Source: Palsa-948 sp964481195 (GTDB lineage: Bacteria > Bacteroidota > Bacteroidia > Palsa-948). From it: a stretch of DNA of 48,796 bases. Within the stretch, counting starts at the first letter, position 1; each line of letters starts with the position of its first letter. The notes beneath the pieces were generated by a model, which saw nothing but the letters and a program-made list of their open reading frames with translations, did not search any database and was not told the DNA's origin. Where the stretch lies: positions 1 to 48,796 of the forward strand of contig CAYZTB010000019.1 of NCBI GenBank assembly GCA_964481195.1, in the 5' to 3' direction. Below are positions 9,001-18,333 of this stretch, one piece after another. The position numbers were made by a program, and so were the translations under genes.

Positions 9001-12000
9001 ACATTTACTTCCTCTCTACAAAATCCTACCATTGCAAGTGTAACTACTGCTGCCTCCGGAAACTATTCTGTTTTTGTAACAGTAGGAGGTTGTGCAGGAT
9101 CAGCAGGAACAACAAGTGTTACTATTAATCCTGGTCCAGTTGCTCCAACTGTAGGAAGTAACTCTCCAGTATGTTCAGGAAATACGTTAAGCCTTACATC
9201 GAGTACTGTTACCGGTGCAACTTATTCTTGGACGGGTCCAAATTCATTTACATCTACATCTCAAAATCCTACTATACCTGCTGTTACTACATTAGCAAAT
9301 GGTACCTATTCTGTAAATGCATCAGTGACTGGTTGCTCAATAGTATCGGGATCAACAAGTGTTACAATTAATCAAACTCCTAATGCTCCTGTTGCAGGAA
9401 GTAATAGTCCGGTTTGTGTTGGAAATACATTAAGCCTTACAGCTACTCCAACAGGAACAACGTATTCTTGGTCTGGCCCAAACAGTTTCACTTCAACACT
9501 ACAAAATCCAACACTTGCAGGAATGTCTACAGCAAATGCAGGCACTTATTCTGTTGTTGCAATATCGAATGGATGTACAGGAAATGCAGGAACTGTATTA
9601 GTTGCAGCTAATCCCTCGCCAACAACAATTATTGCAACTTCAAATAATGGCCCTGTTTGTACTGGCGCTACTCTAAATCTTACTTCAGCAACAGTTACTT
9701 CCGGAAGTTATTCTTGGACAGGACCTAATGCATTTACTTCAACATTACAAAATCCATCTATAGGAAGTGTTAATACAAATGCTGCTGGAACCTATTCTGT
9801 TTCAGTTACAGTGCCAGGATGTTCTGCTGGAGGAACAGGCTCAACAACGGTAACTATTAATGTTACTCCGGCTGCTCCTACTGCGGGAAACAACTCACCC
9901 GTTTGTTCTGGAAATGATTTAAGTTTAACAGCAAGTGGATCTGGCACTACATACACTTGGACGGGGCCAAATAGTTTTACTTCAACAAATCAAAATCCTG
10001 TAATCACTCCTGCTACGAGTGTAAATGCTGGAACATATTCTGTTACTACTACTTCGGCTGCTGGTTGTACCAGTGCAAGTGCTACATCTGCTGTTACTAT
10101 AAATCCTATTCCAGCTGCACCTGTAGCGGGCAATAGTGGACCCGTTTGTGTGGGTGTTGATGTAAGTTTAACAGCAACTGCAACTGGTGTTTCTTATAAT
10201 TGGAGTGGTCCAAATAGCTTTACTTCTACGTTACAAAATCCTGTTATTTCTTCTGCTGGTACTATAAATTCCGGAACGTATTCTGTATCTGCTATTTCTG
10301 CTGCTGGTTGCGCTGGTCCTGCTGGAACAACTACTGCAACTGTAAACCCTCCGCCTGCTGCGCCAACTCTTGGAAGTAGTTCTCCTGTTTGTTCTGGACA
10401 AATACTTTCGCTTACAGCTAGTACACTTGCGGGGGCTACTTATTCCTGGACTGGACCAAATAGTTTTACTTCCACAAATCAGAATCCAACTATTGCAGCT
10501 GTAACTACTGCTGCTAATGGAACATACTCGATGACTGCTACCATTACGGGTTGTCCTCCGCTTTCTACTGTTTCTGTTGCTGTTACTATAAATCAAACTC
10601 CGGCTGCGCCTACTGCGGGAAACAACTCACCCGTTTGTTCTGGAAGTGATTTAAGTTTAACAGCAAGTGGATCTGGCACTACATACACTTGGACGGGGCC
10701 AAATAGTTTTACTTCAACAAATCAAAATCCTGTAATCACTCCTGCTACGAGTGTAAATGCTGGAACATATTCTGTTACTACTACTTCGGCTGCTGGTTGT
10801 ACCAGTGCAAGTGCTACATCTGCTGTTACTATAAATCCTATTCCAGCTGCACCTGTAGCGGGCAATAGTGGACCCGTTTGTGTGGGTGTTGATGTAAGTT
10901 TAACAGCAACTGCAACTGGTGTTTCTTATAATTGGAGTGGTCCAAATAGCTTTACTTCTACGTTACAAAATCCTGTTATTTCTTCTGCTGGTACTATAAA
11001 TTCCGGAACGTATTCTGTATCTGCTATTTCTGCTGCTGGTTGCGCTGGTCCTGCTGGAACAACTACTGCAACTGTAAACCCTCCGCCTGCTGCGCCAACT
11101 CTTGGAAGTAGTTCTCCTGTTTGTTCTGGACAAATACTTTCGCTTACAGCTAGTACACTTGCGGGGGCTACTTATTCCTGGACTGGACCAAATAGTTTTA
11201 CTTCCACAAATCAGAATCCAACTATTGCAGCTGTAACTACTGCTGCTAATGGAACATACTCGATGACTGCTACCATTACGGGTTGTCCTCCGCTTTCTAC
11301 TGTTTCTGTTGCTGTTACTATAAATCAAACTCCGGCTGCGCCTACTGCGGGTGGTATTACACCAAACTGTGTAGGAAATAATTTAAGTTTAACTGCTTCT
11401 TCAACGGGTGCTACTTATAATTGGAGTGGCCCCAATTCATTTACTTCAACTTCTCAAAATCCTGTAATTAGTGGAATTGGAACCATTGATGCCGGAACTT
11501 ATACGGTAAATGCGACTTCTGTAGCAGGATGTACAAGTACAAATTCTACAGTAGCAATAATTATTAATCCACCACCTGGTGCTCCAACTACTAGCAGTAA
11601 CTCACCAGTGTGTTCAGGTTCAACTTTAAACTTAACAGCTGGAGCAATTACCGGGGCAACTTCTTATTCTTGGAATGGACCCAATGGATTTACTTCAAGC
11701 TTACAAAATCCCTCTATAGGTTCAATCTCAACTGTATCAAATGGAACATATTCTGTAACCGCTTTTGTACCCGGTTGTGGTACAAGTGCTGCGGGAACTG
11801 CTTCAGTAACAATTAATCAGACACCTGTTGCACCTACTACTTCAAGTAATTCTCCGGTTTGTTCAGGAAGTGATTTAAGTTTAACTGCAAGCACTATTAG
11901 CGGCTCTACCTATTCATGGACTGGGCCTGCAAGTTTTACTTCAACTTCACAAAATCCAACATTAACTTTTGTGACTTCTGCAAATGCGGGATTATATTCT

Positions 12001-15000
12001 GTTTCTGCAACTGAGAATGGATGCGCTGGACCAATCGGAACTACATCAGTCGCTATAAATGCGATTCCTACTGCTCCTACTGCTGGAAGCAATAGCCCAC
12101 TATGTACAGGCACCACATTAAGTTTAACAGCAAGTACAATTTCGGGAGCAATCTATTTATGGTCAGGACCAAATAGTTATTCTTCCACCGTCCAAAATCC
12201 ATCTATAGCAGGTGTAACAACAGCTGAAGCAGGTACCTATTCTGTTTCAGCCACAGCGCTTGGTTGTGCTGGACCTGCTGGAACCATATCCGTATCTATT
12301 GCACCTCCACCTGCGGCCCCTACAGTTGGAAATAATTCTCCAGTTTGTTCTGGAAATAGTTTGAGCTTAACTGCAAGTACAATTTCTGGAGCTTCAAGTT
12401 ATAATTGGTCTGGACCAAATAGTTTTTCTTCATCAGTACAAGATCCAATTATTGGAAGTGTAACTACATTAGCTACTGGAAATTATTCTGTATCCGCAAC
12501 CGTAGGAGGTTGTACCGGTCCTATTGGAACTACGTCTGTTACTATTAATCAAACTCCACCTGCTCCAGCTGTCACAAACAATGGGCCACTTTGCCTAGGA
12601 GATAATCTTACATTAAATGCAAGTACAATTACTGGTGCTACTTACAGCTGGACAGGACCAAACGCATTTACTTCTTCAACTCAAAATAATTCTATAACAA
12701 GCGTTACTTCTTCGGAAGCAGGCACATATTCTGTTGCAGCGACTGTTAATGGATGTACAGGCCCTATCGGAACTACGTCTGTACTAATAACTCCTCCTCC
12801 TACTGCACCCACTTTAGGAAGCAACTCTCCTGTTTGTTCAGGACAAACATTGAGCTTGACCTCAAATACAATTTCTGGAGCAACTTATTCTTGGATCGGT
12901 CCAAATACTTTTACTTCCTCTTTACAAAATCCTACAATTGGAAGTGTATCAACACTTGCTATCGGAACATATTCTGTTTCTGCACAAGTTGGAAGTTGCA
13001 TTAGTCCGACAAGTACAATTTCTATAACAATAAATCAAACCCCTGTTGCTCCTGGCGCAAGTAGTAATTCACCTATTTGCTCTGGAAGTGATATCAGTTT
13101 ATCGGCAAGCACTGTTGGAAGTGCAGCATATAACTGGTCTGGTCCTGGAAGTTATACTTCCACTTCTCAGAATCCAATTATTGTTGGAGCTACTACAGCA
13201 AACACCGGATTATATTCTGTAACAGCAACAGAGAATGGCTGTACCGGAATTGCTGGAACAACTTCTGTAACGGCAAACTCAATCCCCGCTCCTCCAATTG
13301 CAGGAAACAATGGGCCACTTTGCATAGGGGATAATTTATCACTTACATCCAATATAGTTTCTGGCGCTTCGTATTCTTGGTCAGGGCCAAATAGCTTTAC
13401 TTCATCTTTACAAAATCCTACAATTGCTGGTGTTGCAACTTCAGATGCAGGAAGCTATTCAGTTGCTATTACGGTTTCAGGTTGTACAGGATCTACCTCA
13501 ACTACTTCGGTGATAGTTGCTCCTCCACCATCTACTCCAGTTGCAGGAAGTAACTCATCTATTTGTTCCGGTAACGATTTAAGTTTAACAGCAAATACAA
13601 TTTCCGGTGCAGCTTATTCTTGGTCTGGACCAAATAGCTTTACATCAACTTTACAAAATCCAATAATTCTAAGTGCATCTACAAATGCTTCTGGAACTTA
13701 TTCCGTATTTGTTATGATAGGCAGTTGTACGAGCCCCACTGGCACTGTAGCAGTTACTATTTCGCAAACTCCTGCTGCTGCAATATTGAGCAGCAACAGC
13801 CCTGTATGTTCTGGCAATAATCTAAGCTTAGCAGCAAGTGCTGTTGGAAGTGCAACGTATGCTTGGGTTGGTCCAAATAGTTTTTCTTCATCAACACAAA
13901 ACCCTGTACTAACTGGTGTTACCACAGCAGAAGCTGGCACCTATTCACTTACTGCAACCAAAAATAGTTGCCCTAGTCCTGTATCAACAATTACCATTAA
14001 TATTAATCCTCCTCCTACTGCACCAGTTGCAGGAAATAATTCGCCAATTTGTTCGGGCACTACTTTAAGCTTAACAGCATCAAGTATTTTAGGAGCAACT
14101 TCTTACAACTGGGCTGGACCTAACAGTTTTTCATCTTCACTTCAAAATCCAATAATTGGAAGTATTACAACATTAGCTTCCGGAACATATTCTGTTTCAG
14201 CAAATGTCCCTGGCTGTCCGGTAAGCCCAGAAGGAACAGTTACTGTATCTGTTTTACCAACACCTGCCGCACCTACAGCAGGTAATAATTCACCAATTTG
14301 TTCGGGTAGCGATATTAGCTTAACAGCTAGCACAGTAGGAGGTGCAACGTATAATTGGTCTGGTCCGGGTAGTTTTACTTCTACTTCACAAAATCCTGTT
14401 CTTATTAGCGCGACCACTGCAAATTCCGGTTTGTATTCTGTTACTGCTACAGAAAACGGATGTACTGGACTTGCAGGTACAACATCAGTTACTGTAAATG
14501 CTATACCATCAACACCTGTTGCCGGAAACAATGGACCACTTTGCGTAGGCGATAATTTATTGTTAAGCGCTAACACTATTTCAGGAGCAACCTATTCTTG
14601 GTCAGGACCAAATAGCTTTACTTCTACCTTACAAAATCCTTCGATTGCTGGTGTAGCTACTTCTGATGCTGGTACGTATTCTGTATCCGTAACTGTTGCT
14701 GGTTGCTCCGGTGCGGTTGGAACTACATCATTAATTGTTGCCCCACCTCCTACTACGCCTGTTGCTGGAAGTAATTCTCCTATATGCTCAGGATATGATT
14801 TAAGTTTAACTGCCTCAACTATTACTGGCGCTACGTATGTTTGGACTGGCCCTAATAGTTATACTTCTTCTTCACAAAATCCAGTCTTAGTAAATACTCC
14901 TACAAATGCTGCTGGAACATATTCTGTTTATGTTATGATTGGTAGTTGTACCAGCCCTATCGGCTCCACATCAACAACAGTTAATCCTTCGCCTGCAGCA

Positions 15001-18000
15001 CCTGCAGTAAGTAGCAATAGCCCTTTGTGTGTAGGTGATAATTTATCATTAACAGCTAGTTTAATTTCTGGAACAACATATAGCTGGACTGGCCCAAACT
15101 CTTTTACTTCAACAACTCAAAATCCTATTATAAACAATGTGACAACTTCAGAAACAGGCACCTATTCTGTTGTCACTACATCAATAGCAAACGGTTGTGT
15201 AAGTGCAACATCAACACAAACAGTTTCTATAACTTTTCCTGCAACTGTAAATGCCGGAACTGACCAAACGGTTTGTGCAAATAATCCGGCACCATTAAAT
15301 GGAATTATCACAGGAGGTGCTGGTACAGGAATATGGAGCACACCAAACGGGCTAGGAGCATTTTCTCCAAACACTGGAGCGCTGAATGCTTCGTATACAC
15401 CTACTATTAATGATACGCTAGCAGGAAATATTTTGCTCATACTAACTTCTACTAATAACGGTGGTTGTACAGCTGCAAAAGATACTGTTGTAATTCAAGT
15501 AGATCCAGGTCCAGTAGTAAATGCTGGTTCTGATATTTCAATTTGTTCAAATAATTATTCTTCCGTTTCTATTAACGGTACGGTTCAATTTGCTACAGGA
15601 GCTACTTGGACCAGTTTAGGAACTGGCGCTTTCCAATTAGCAAATACTATTTTAACTAACACCTATTTACCTACCAGTGCAGATTCAACCAACGGAAGTG
15701 TAATGCTTGTATTATCATCTACCGGAAACGGAAGTTGCTCCGCAGTGAACGATACATTGCAAATAATATTTACACCTGCACCTACGGTAAATGCAGGAGC
15801 TAATATTTTTATATGTTTCGGAGATACATCGGCTCAACTTAACGGATTTGTTTCTGGTGGTGCTTCGACTGGAGTTTGGTCAACATTAGGAACTGGAACT
15901 TTTGTACCAAGCAACACTTCACTAAATGCAACCTATTTAATGAGTCAGGCAGATACAGCATCAGGAAATGTTGCACTTGTACTTACCTCAACAAATAATG
16001 GAAACTGCCTTGCTGCAACGGATACCGTAAATTTAATTATGACTCCAGCTCCCAATGTTTCTGCAGGAGCAGACCAAACAGTTTGTGCAAATAATGCTAC
16101 AGTAACACTCGGTGGTACTGTAGCTGGAGGCTCTACAACAGGCTATTGGTCAAGCAACGGAACTGGAATATTTTTACCTGACTCTTCTGCATTGAATGGA
16201 ACGTATGTTCCTAGTGCTGCGGATACTGCTTCGGGAACAATTACTTTAATGCTTACTTCTACAAACGGCTGTCGTCCAGTTAAAGATTCCATAACAATTA
16301 CAATTACAAAAGCACCAACTGTATTTGCTGGAGCAAACATTGGAATTTGTGGTTCTAGTCCGGTTGTGTTAAATGGGTCTGTTTCCATAGCTACCGGAGG
16401 ACAGTGGACTACTTCAGGTAATGGAACATTTACGCCAGATGACCTTACGTTAAATGCAACATACACGCCTGGAAGTAACGATACAGCGATTGTTACGCTA
16501 GTTCTAACTTCTACCGGAAACGGACAATGCCTTCCTGTTTCTGATACCGTGTTACTACTGATTGGCAAAAAACCTGTTGCGGCATTTACAAAATCGTCTA
16601 TATGTGTTGGACAACTAACCACATTTACCGATGCTTCAATTGTTATAAGCGTAGCTGATACTATTGTTTCTTGGAATTGGACAATTGCGGGCACAAGTAC
16701 AACAACACAAAATGCTTCGCATACTTATCCAACAGCAGGTACTGATACAGTAACATTAATTGTTGTTACAAATACTGGATGTTCAGATACGATTACTCAA
16801 ATAATTACCATCAATCCAGGACCAACAGCAGCGTTTACGTACACTGTAAATTGTGTAGTTGATTCTGTATTATTCACTAATACATCAACCGTTCCAACCG
16901 GAAATATAGTTTCGTGGAACTGGAATTTTGGTGATGGAAATAGTAGCGCTGTACAAAACCCTGCACACTCATACACTACTGCAGGAACTTACACCGTACA
17001 GCTTACCGTAACTTCAGATTCAGGTTGTACTTCTACTTTCTCTGATACAGTTAAAACCTGCAATTCTGTTCAAGCAGGATTTACTGCTACTGCAATTATT
17101 TGCTCAGGACAGTTAGTCAATTTTACAGACACCTCTATGATAGCAGGTATTGATAGTATTTCTACTTGGGGCTGGAACTTTGGTGATGGAGGAGCAGATA
17201 CTTTACAAAATCCATCTCATGCATATTTAATATCCGGAACTTACACGGTTTCCTTAGTTGTGGTTACCAATTCGGGCGCAACAGATACTGCACAGCTAGT
17301 AATTCTTGTTAATCCAACTCCACAAGCATCCTTTACGTTTGTCTCTACTTGCGCGTTAGATTCTGTATACTTTAGTAGCACCTCTACTGTATCAACAGGA
17401 AATATTATTTCATGGAACTGGAATTTTGGAGATACCAATACAAGCAACTTACAAAACCCAGTACATTATTATGACTCTACAGGTACTTACATTGTAACGC
17501 TTGTGGTTACTTCAGACTCCGGATGTACTTCTACTTTTATCGATACAATAATCAGCGCCAAAGATGTAGTTGCAGCATTTAGTCATATTACAGATTGCCA
17601 ATTCAATGTACAGTTTACTGATACTTCTGTTTTGGCATCTAGCGATACTGTTATTATTTGGAGTTGGAATTTTGGAAATGGAAACACCAGCAACATTCAA
17701 AATCCTATACAAACATATACTGCATCAGGCACCTATTCTGTTCAGCTTGTAGTTACTACTAATGGTGGATGTATTGATACAATTATCAGTGTAGTTACCA
17801 TTAATCCATTGCCTGTTGCTGACTTTCTTCCATCGGGAGCAACCTACTACAAAGGCGAAAACATAAACTTTACAGATCTTTCAGCCAATGCATTTTCTTG
17901 GGCTTGGAGTTTTGGCGAAGGAGGAACGGATAATATTCAAAACCCATCATACACGTATCAGCAGAGTGGAAACTTCGTAGTCATTTTAGTTGTAATGAAT

Positions 18001-18321
18001 CAAGATGGATGTGCCGATACAGTAAGTTATCCGTTCAAAATTTATCCAAATACTGTAGGTGTTCCAAGTGCATTTACCCCTAATGGAGATGGAGTAAATG
18101 ATGTGTTACACATCCTAGGAGGTCCTATGCAGGAAATGGACTGGAGAATATATAACGAATGGGGAAATTTAATTTTCCATGCTACTGATCAAAGTATGGG
18201 TTGGGATGCCACCTACAAAGGAAAACTACAACCTGCTAGTAGATATGTATACACACTTCGAGGCACAACAATATCCGGAGATGTAATAGATTTTAAAGGC
18301 GAAATAAGTATTGTAAGGTAA
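6085..18321 (+). CDS. Giant multi-domain T9SS type B surface adhesin (SprB-like)
   Basis: A 4078-residue predicted cell-surface protein. The signal peptide ends at about Ala24 (SGFA/THIVGG). An N-terminal ATHIVGG-type region runs to about residue 175; residues 180-480 contain internal repeats, including TW-x-S-x-VINISTYT units at 260 and 369. Then come 30 Ig-like modules of about 81 residues (613-3052), five modules of about 89 residues starting VNAGxDxxxC (3053-3497), six PKD domains (3498 to about 3990; WNWNFGDG cores) and a gliding-motility-associated C-terminal domain (3993-4078; SAFTPNGDGVNDVL ... NEWGNLIF ... GWDATYKG), the T9SS type B signal. A PorP/SprF gene starts 12 bases downstream, matching the SprB-SprF arrangement. 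Probable roles are adhesion or gliding; the ligand is unknown. The frame is open throughout, including a 732-bp tandem duplication. Confidence 0.93.
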   Translation: MNKFYKLILSVFFVSLLFPISGFATHIVGGSITYEVGAGNTYTITLKMYRDCGSAVAFPGSPAIEIRRGDGANYSPSTVTLSTISTTTLAATLPPCASAPGTPPCVEERIYRGTVVLAPSPAGIHLFYQLCCRNGSITNITSPGAAGESFYAFIPGYQREWVEGFSGLADGLTSDAGATKWTGSLGPHPATSAQTLNEQFEIRGADSLHIWNENFTLADGTTNDAGPTAWSITQGSIPTTSASVQGNQFEVAGSNSATVTWTSGVINISTYTTGVSLRVTASRSNGGAGNLEAGDSLKIYYSLNSGPLTLFTTNGQLLGNFTNPSTASSDGLIGNTIQIVIRSIFNATSPANEKHIWDDVQVIANAGATWASEVINISTYTAGVTVRAIASRGGTMEAGDSLKFFYSLNGGALTAFTSNGQLLGNFTTPSTASATGIFGNTIQIFIRGVFSFVSPSSEIYRLDMISVYENSFLTNNSPVFGSPPPLYLCAVNTFTINYSATDVDGDVLVYSMYTPYDNAQLPTPYPPPSYSENVATFSPVTFSASYSANSPFNSPSPSVTLNSSTGIMTGVANSLGQYVFGVKCSEYRNGILLSEVVQDFQANVVTCPPFVPSAPTMGMSNSNPVCSGQTLSLTASSTYTGTLTYSWTGPNGFTSTLQNPTIVNVTTAASGTYSAVVNVTGCNSTPGTFSVTVNPRPNAPTLGSNSPVCSGATLSLTATGSATYNWSGPNSFTSTAQNPTIGSVSTAAGGTYTATTTSAPGCVSTSTTTAVTINPTPGAPTPSSNTPVCSGGTLSLTANSTGSTYSWTGPNGFTSSVQNPTISSITTAGNGTYSVTVSTSGCGSLAGSTSVTINQTPAAPTAGSNSPLCIGATLNLTASATGTTYSWTGPNSFTSSVQNPSISGVGTINAGTYSVTTRTNGCTGPAGTVSVTVAPPPATPTAGSNSPVCAGQTLSLTSNTIASATYSWSGPNTFTSSLQNPTIASVTTAASGNYSVFVTVGGCAGSAGTTSVTINPGPVAPTVGSNSPVCSGNTLSLTSSTVTGATYSWTGPNSFTSTSQNPTIPAVTTLANGTYSVNASVTGCSIVSGSTSVTINQTPNAPVAGSNSPVCVGNTLSLTATPTGTTYSWSGPNSFTSTLQNPTLAGMSTANAGTYSVVAISNGCTGNAGTVLVAANPSPTTIIATSNNGPVCTGATLNLTSATVTSGSYSWTGPNAFTSTLQNPSIGSVNTNAAGTYSVSVTVPGCSAGGTGSTTVTINVTPAAPTAGNNSPVCSGNDLSLTASGSGTTYTWTGPNSFTSTNQNPVITPATSVNAGTYSVTTTSAAGCTSASATSAVTINPIPAAPVAGNSGPVCVGVDVSLTATATGVSYNWSGPNSFTSTLQNPVISSAGTINSGTYSVSAISAAGCAGPAGTTTATVNPPPAAPTLGSSSPVCSGQILSLTASTLAGATYSWTGPNSFTSTNQNPTIAAVTTAANGTYSMTATITGCPPLSTVSVAVTINQTPAAPTAGNNSPVCSGSDLSLTASGSGTTYTWTGPNSFTSTNQNPVITPATSVNAGTYSVTTTSAAGCTSASATSAVTINPIPAAPVAGNSGPVCVGVDVSLTATATGVSYNWSGPNSFTSTLQNPVISSAGTINSGTYSVSAISAAGCAGPAGTTTATVNPPPAAPTLGSSSPVCSGQILSLTASTLAGATYSWTGPNSFTSTNQNPTIAAVTTAANGTYSMTATITGCPPLSTVSVAVTINQTPAAPTAGGITPNCVGNNLSLTASSTGATYNWSGPNSFTSTSQNPVISGIGTIDAGTYTVNATSVAGCTSTNSTVAIIINPPPGAPTTSSNSPVCSGSTLNLTAGAITGATSYSWNGPNGFTSSLQNPSIGSISTVSNGTYSVTAFVPGCGTSAAGTASVTINQTPVAPTTSSNSPVCSGSDLSLTASTISGSTYSWTGPASFTSTSQNPTLTFVTSANAGLYSVSATENGCAGPIGTTSVAINAIPTAPTAGSNSPLCTGTTLSLTASTISGAIYLWSGPNSYSSTVQNPSIAGVTTAEAGTYSVSATALGCAGPAGTISVSIAPPPAAPTVGNNSPVCSGNSLSLTASTISGASSYNWSGPNSFSSSVQDPIIGSVTTLATGNYSVSATVGGCTGPIGTTSVTINQTPPAPAVTNNGPLCLGDNLTLNASTITGATYSWTGPNAFTSSTQNNSITSVTSSEAGTYSVAATVNGCTGPIGTTSVLITPPPTAPTLGSNSPVCSGQTLSLTSNTISGATYSWIGPNTFTSSLQNPTIGSVSTLAIGTYSVSAQVGSCISPTSTISITINQTPVAPGASSNSPICSGSDISLSASTVGSAAYNWSGPGSYTSTSQNPIIVGATTANTGLYSVTATENGCTGIAGTTSVTANSIPAPPIAGNNGPLCIGDNLSLTSNIVSGASYSWSGPNSFTSSLQNPTIAGVATSDAGSYSVAITVSGCTGSTSTTSVIVAPPPSTPVAGSNSSICSGNDLSLTANTISGAAYSWSGPNSFTSTLQNPIILSASTNASGTYSVFVMIGSCTSPTGTVAVTISQTPAAAILSSNSPVCSGNNLSLAASAVGSATYAWVGPNSFSSSTQNPVLTGVTTAEAGTYSLTATKNSCPSPVSTITININPPPTAPVAGNNSPICSGTTLSLTASSILGATSYNWAGPNSFSSSLQNPIIGSITTLASGTYSVSANVPGCPVSPEGTVTVSVLPTPAAPTAGNNSPICSGSDISLTASTVGGATYNWSGPGSFTSTSQNPVLISATTANSGLYSVTATENGCTGLAGTTSVTVNAIPSTPVAGNNGPLCVGDNLLLSANTISGATYSWSGPNSFTSTLQNPSIAGVATSDAGTYSVSVTVAGCSGAVGTTSLIVAPPPTTPVAGSNSPICSGYDLSLTASTITGATYVWTGPNSYTSSSQNPVLVNTPTNAAGTYSVYVMIGSCTSPIGSTSTTVNPSPAAPAVSSNSPLCVGDNLSLTASLISGTTYSWTGPNSFTSTTQNPIINNVTTSETGTYSVVTTSIANGCVSATSTQTVSITFPATVNAGTDQTVCANNPAPLNGIITGGAGTGIWSTPNGLGAFSPNTGALNASYTPTINDTLAGNILLILTSTNNGGCTAAKDTVVIQVDPGPVVNAGSDISICSNNYSSVSINGTVQFATGATWTSLGTGAFQLANTILTNTYLPTSADSTNGSVMLVLSSTGNGSCSAVNDTLQIIFTPAPTVNAGANIFICFGDTSAQLNGFVSGGASTGVWSTLGTGTFVPSNTSLNATYLMSQADTASGNVALVLTSTNNGNCLAATDTVNLIMTPAPNVSAGADQTVCANNATVTLGGTVAGGSTTGYWSSNGTGIFLPDSSALNGTYVPSAADTASGTITLMLTSTNGCRPVKDSITITITKAPTVFAGANIGICGSSPVVLNGSVSIATGGQWTTSGNGTFTPDDLTLNATYTPGSNDTAIVTLVLTSTGNGQCLPVSDTVLLLIGKKPVAAFTKSSICVGQLTTFTDASIVISVADTIVSWNWTIAGTSTTTQNASHTYPTAGTDTVTLIVVTNTGCSDTITQIITINPGPTAAFTYTVNCVVDSVLFTNTSTVPTGNIVSWNWNFGDGNSSAVQNPAHSYTTAGTYTVQLTVTSDSGCTSTFSDTVKTCNSVQAGFTATAIICSGQLVNFTDTSMIAGIDSISTWGWNFGDGGADTLQNPSHAYLISGTYTVSLVVVTNSGATDTAQLVILVNPTPQASFTFVSTCALDSVYFSSTSTVSTGNIISWNWNFGDTNTSNLQNPVHYYDSTGTYIVTLVVTSDSGCTSTFIDTIISAKDVVAAFSHITDCQFNVQFTDTSVLASSDTVIIWSWNFGNGNTSNIQNPIQTYTASGTYSVQLVVTTNGGCIDTIISVVTINPLPVADFLPSGATYYKGENINFTDLSANAFSWAWSFGEGGTDNIQNPSYTYQQSGNFVVILVVMNQDGCADTVSYPFKIYPNTVGVPSAFTPNGDGVNDVLHILGGPMQEMDWRIYNEWGNLIFHATDQSMGWDATYKGKLQPASRYVYTLRGTTISGDVIDFKGEISIVR
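7921..15240 (+). repeat. Array of 30 Ig-like modules within the giant adhesin
   Basis: Thirty in-frame tandem modules of 79-84 residues (about 240-250 bp). Each has a start like AP-x-x-G-S-N-SPVCSG, a central TYSWxGPNSFTSxxQNP, then AGTYSV, a second Cys in a GC or SC pair, and a proline linker such as NQTPA or NPPPA. Two conserved Cys per module suggest an intramodule disulfide. By eye only three basic residues occur in the whole array (Arg in modules 1 and 4, Lys in module 25). Modules 9-11 and 12-14 are nearly identical. Confidence 0.95.
9871..11334 (+). repeat. Nearly perfect 732-bp direct tandem duplication (three Ig modules, two copies)
   Basis: Copy 1 is 9871-10602 and copy 2 is 10603-11334, encoding residues 1263-1506 and 1507-1750. 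Only two differences were seen: 9876 T versus 10608 G (silent, Ala) and 9914 A versus 10646 G (Asn to Ser). From 9915 to 10619 the sequence equals 10647-11351 without a mismatch (705 bp). The unit is exactly 244 codons, so the frame and module register are kept. The other modules in the array are clearly diverged, so this is a recent expansion or an assembly effect. Confidence 0.95.
15241..16575 (+). repeat. Five-module second repeat block of the giant adhesin
   Basis: Five units of about 89 residues (3053-3497). Each opens with VNAGxDQTVCAN-like sequence, continues with G-x-W-S-x-x-GTGxFxPxxxxLNATYxPxxxDTASG and ends with LxLTSTxNGxCxxxxDTVxLxxxPxP. They are unlike the Ig-like array and the PKD domains. 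The composition remains Thr/Ser/Asn/Gly rich, with a few more charged residues. Probably a beta-sandwich spacer; I do not recognise a named family with confidence. Confidence 0.8.
16576..18060 (+). repeat. Six PKD domains of the giant adhesin
   Basis: Six units of about 80-87 residues (3498 to about 3990) with the PKD signature: AxF at the start, FTDTS in the middle, WNWNFGDGxxSxxQNPxHxYxxxGTYxVxLxVTxxxGC and a proline-rich linker. The first unit is the most diverged (NWTIAGTSTTTQN replaces the FGDG core). PKD domains commonly precede gliding-motility C-terminal domains in T9SS type B proteins. Confidence 0.9.
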
Positions 18322-18333
18322 AAATAGCGAACT

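Noticed and set aside
10231..11328. Two identical 121-codon antisense frames opposite the adhesin repeats
   Set aside because: They are the same sequence at a 732-bp distance and arise because the tandem duplication copies a stop-free antisense frame; the composition (Ser/Arg/Asn rich) is a shadow of the repeat codons.
7921..15240. CRISPR or satellite-like DNA array
   Set aside because: The periodic DNA is coding, in frame, with about 243-bp units whose protein is conserved; repeats and spacers of CRISPR size are absent.
14142..16694. Long antisense open frames (92-183 codons) opposite the adhesin
   Set aside because: They mirror the low-complexity Thr/Ser/Gly codons on the sense strand and have no start signals or recognisable domains.
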